DNA of 7,039 nt. Origin: Betaproteobacteria bacterium (GTDB lineage Bacteria > Pseudomonadota > Gammaproteobacteria > Burkholderiales > Rhodocyclaceae). Location of the stretch: the NCBI GenBank assembly GCA_016880375.1, contig JAEHDO010000495.1, positions 1 through 7,039 on the forward strand. Direction: 5' to 3'. A model generated the notes under the pieces. The model ran no database searches, was not told where the DNA came from, and was given only the letters and a program-made list of their open reading frames with translations. Both the position numbers and the translations under genes were made by a program. Below are positions 6,106 through 7,039 of this stretch, piece after piece; within the stretch, counting starts at the first letter, position 1, and each line of letters opens with the position of its first letter.

Positions 6106-6663
6106 ATGGTCAGCCTCACCACCCCCCTCTGCGACTTCGGCCGGAAAGCCCCCGACTTCGACCTGCCCGGCACCGACGGCCGCCGCCACGGCCTGTCCAG
6201 CGCACGCGGCCCCAACGGCCTGCTGCTGATGTTCATCTGCAACCACTGTCCCTACGTCAAGGCGGTGCTCGAACGCATCGTGCGCGACTGCCGCGAGCTG
6301 GCGGGACACGGCATCGGTTCGATCGCCGTCATGTCGAACGACCCGACCGACTACCCGGAGGATGCCTGGGACAATATGGTGGCGGTGGCGAATCGCATGG
6401 AATTCCCCTTCCCCTACGTCCTCGACGAAACGCAGGAAGTGGCGAAGGCCTACGGCGCGGTATGCACGCCGGACTTCTTCGGCTTCAACGCGAAACTCGA
6501 GCTGCAGTACCGCGGCCGACTCGACGCCTCGCGCAAGGAGTCAGCCCCGGCGGCACGGCGCGACCTGTTCGAGGCCATGCTGCAGGTGGCGCAAACCGGC
6601 GAGGGGCCGCGCGAGCAGATCCCGAGCATGGGCTGCTCGATCAAGTGGAAGGAAGGCCCATGA
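6106..6663 (+). CDS. Thioredoxin-fold redoxin (AhpC/TSA-like, CNHC motif)
   Basis: A 185-residue protein with the thioredoxin-like redoxin fold. The N-terminal [11 protein letters not shown] (15-25) is typical of AhpC/TSA and TlpA-like proteins; the redox pair is C45-N-H-C48 in [12 protein letters not shown]; a CTPDFFGF segment (120-127) supplies the cis-proline region, with an extra cysteine at 120; and the C-terminus carries GCSIKWK with Cys177, as recalled for this family of uncharacterised 'thioredoxin family proteins'. No signal peptide or lipobox is seen, so it is probably cytoplasmic, unlike ResA/TlpA. The likely activity is thiol-disulfide exchange or peroxide reduction; the substrate is unknown. 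No good ribosome site precedes the ATG at 6106, but the N-terminus fits the family. Its stop overlaps the next gene's start (ATGA), so the two are probably co-translated. Confidence 0.88.
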   Translation: MVSLTTPLCDFGRKAPDFDLPGTDGRRHGLSSARGPNGLLLMFICNHCPYVKAVLERIVRDCRELAGHGIGSIAVMSNDPTDYPEDAWDNMVAVANRMEFPFPYVLDETQEVAKAYGAVCTPDFFGFNAKLELQYRGRLDASRKESAPAARRDLFEAMLQVAQTGEGPREQIPSMGCSIKWKEGP

Positions 6664-7039
6664 GTTCGGCGTACTACGAGCTGGCCGCCGCCGTCACCCA
6701 GGTGGTGCGCGAGGTTGCCGCACAGGTGGTGATGCCGCGCTACCTGCAGGTGGTGCGCGAGCACAAGGCCGACGGCACCATCTTCACCGAGGTGGATATC
6801 GCCGCCCAGCGCGCCCTCGCCGGGCGTCTGGGCATGCTGCGCGCGCGGCCGATGCTGGGCGAGGAGGAAATGGGCGAAGACGAGCAGCGGCGGCTCTGGC
6901 AGGAGGGCGCCGGGGGCCTGTGGGTGGTCGACCCCATCGACGGCACCACCAACTACGTCGCCGGCCTGCCCTTCTTCGCCATCTCGGTGGCCTTTTTCAT
7001 CGAGGGCCGGGCCGTGGTCGGCGTGGTCTACGATCCGGC
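6660..7039 (+). CDS. Inositol-monophosphatase-family phosphatase (partial, C-terminus beyond right edge)
   Basis: The 126 complete codons show the N-terminal half of an IMPase-like, Mg-dependent sugar-phosphate phosphatase. Metal-binding family motifs are visible: FTEVD (42-46), GEEE (67-70) and the signature [11 protein letters not shown] (88-98, with Asp91 and Asp94), followed by the usual substrate-side [10 protein letters not shown]. The ATG at 6660 overlaps the redoxin stop by four bases and is preceded by a GGAAGGAAGG ribosome site. The substrate cannot be told from this half: inositol-1-phosphate, histidinol phosphate, fructose-1,6-bisphosphate and 3'(2'),5'-bisphosphate nucleotidase relatives share these motifs. 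It lacks the longer N-terminal extensions of some bisphosphate nucleotidases. No frameshift is seen up to the window edge. Confidence 0.92.
   Translation, partial: MSSAYYELAAAVTQVVREVAAQVVMPRYLQVVREHKADGTIFTEVDIAAQRALAGRLGMLRARPMLGEEEMGEDEQRRLWQEGAGGLWVVDPIDGTTNYVAGLPFFAISVAFFIEGRAVVGVVYDP
6699..6761 (+). repeat. In-frame 15-bp direct repeat inside the phosphatase gene
   Basis: CAGGTGGTGCGCGAG occurs at 6699-6713 and again at 6747-6761, exactly 48 bp (16 codons) apart. Both copies encode QVVRE, at residues 14-18 and 30-34 in the N-terminal helical region, with a partial AQVVM echo between them. Recombination between copies would delete 16 codons without a frameshift. It may be chance codon reuse in GC-rich DNA. 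Confidence 0.5.

Overview
This is a 7.0-kb, high-GC chromosomal window. Protein similarities recalled from memory (ArgA, YggX, RsmE, two-domain PPK2) and the codon use suggest a betaproteobacterium, possibly of the Rhodocyclales; that placement is inference, because no rRNA or other decisive marker is present. The window is almost fully coding. No stretch above 300 bases lacks a gene, and I see no tRNA, rRNA, CRISPR array, prophage or insertion sequence.

Left block, minus strand (read right to left): argA (N-acetylglutamate synthase, first step of arginine synthesis), then after 18 bp a membrane-bound HAMP-PAS-PAS-GGDEF diguanylate cyclase, then after 63 bp the start of a YggX-type Fe(2+)-trafficking protein that runs off the left edge. 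These three probably form one transcription unit starting just upstream of argA.

Middle block, minus strand: rsmE (16S rRNA m3U1498 methyltransferase), then after 22 bp a two-domain class II PPK2 (polyphosphate:AMP phosphotransferase). The block ends in a strong hairpin followed by a short T-run that separates it from argA.

Right block, plus strand: divergent from rsmE across a 47-bp gap, a thioredoxin-fold redoxin with a CNHC motif overlaps by 4 bp the start of an inositol-monophosphatase-family gene that is cut by the right edge.

The content is mostly housekeeping, and I do not see a convincing new multi-gene system. The points most worth a second look are the c-di-GMP synthase placed between argA and yggX, with a changed product-inhibition site, and the PPK2 whose N-terminal copy has lost the usual Walker B signature. 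An overlapping pair of -10-like sites in the rsmE/redoxin gap and alternative hairpins at the PPK2 terminator are smaller points.
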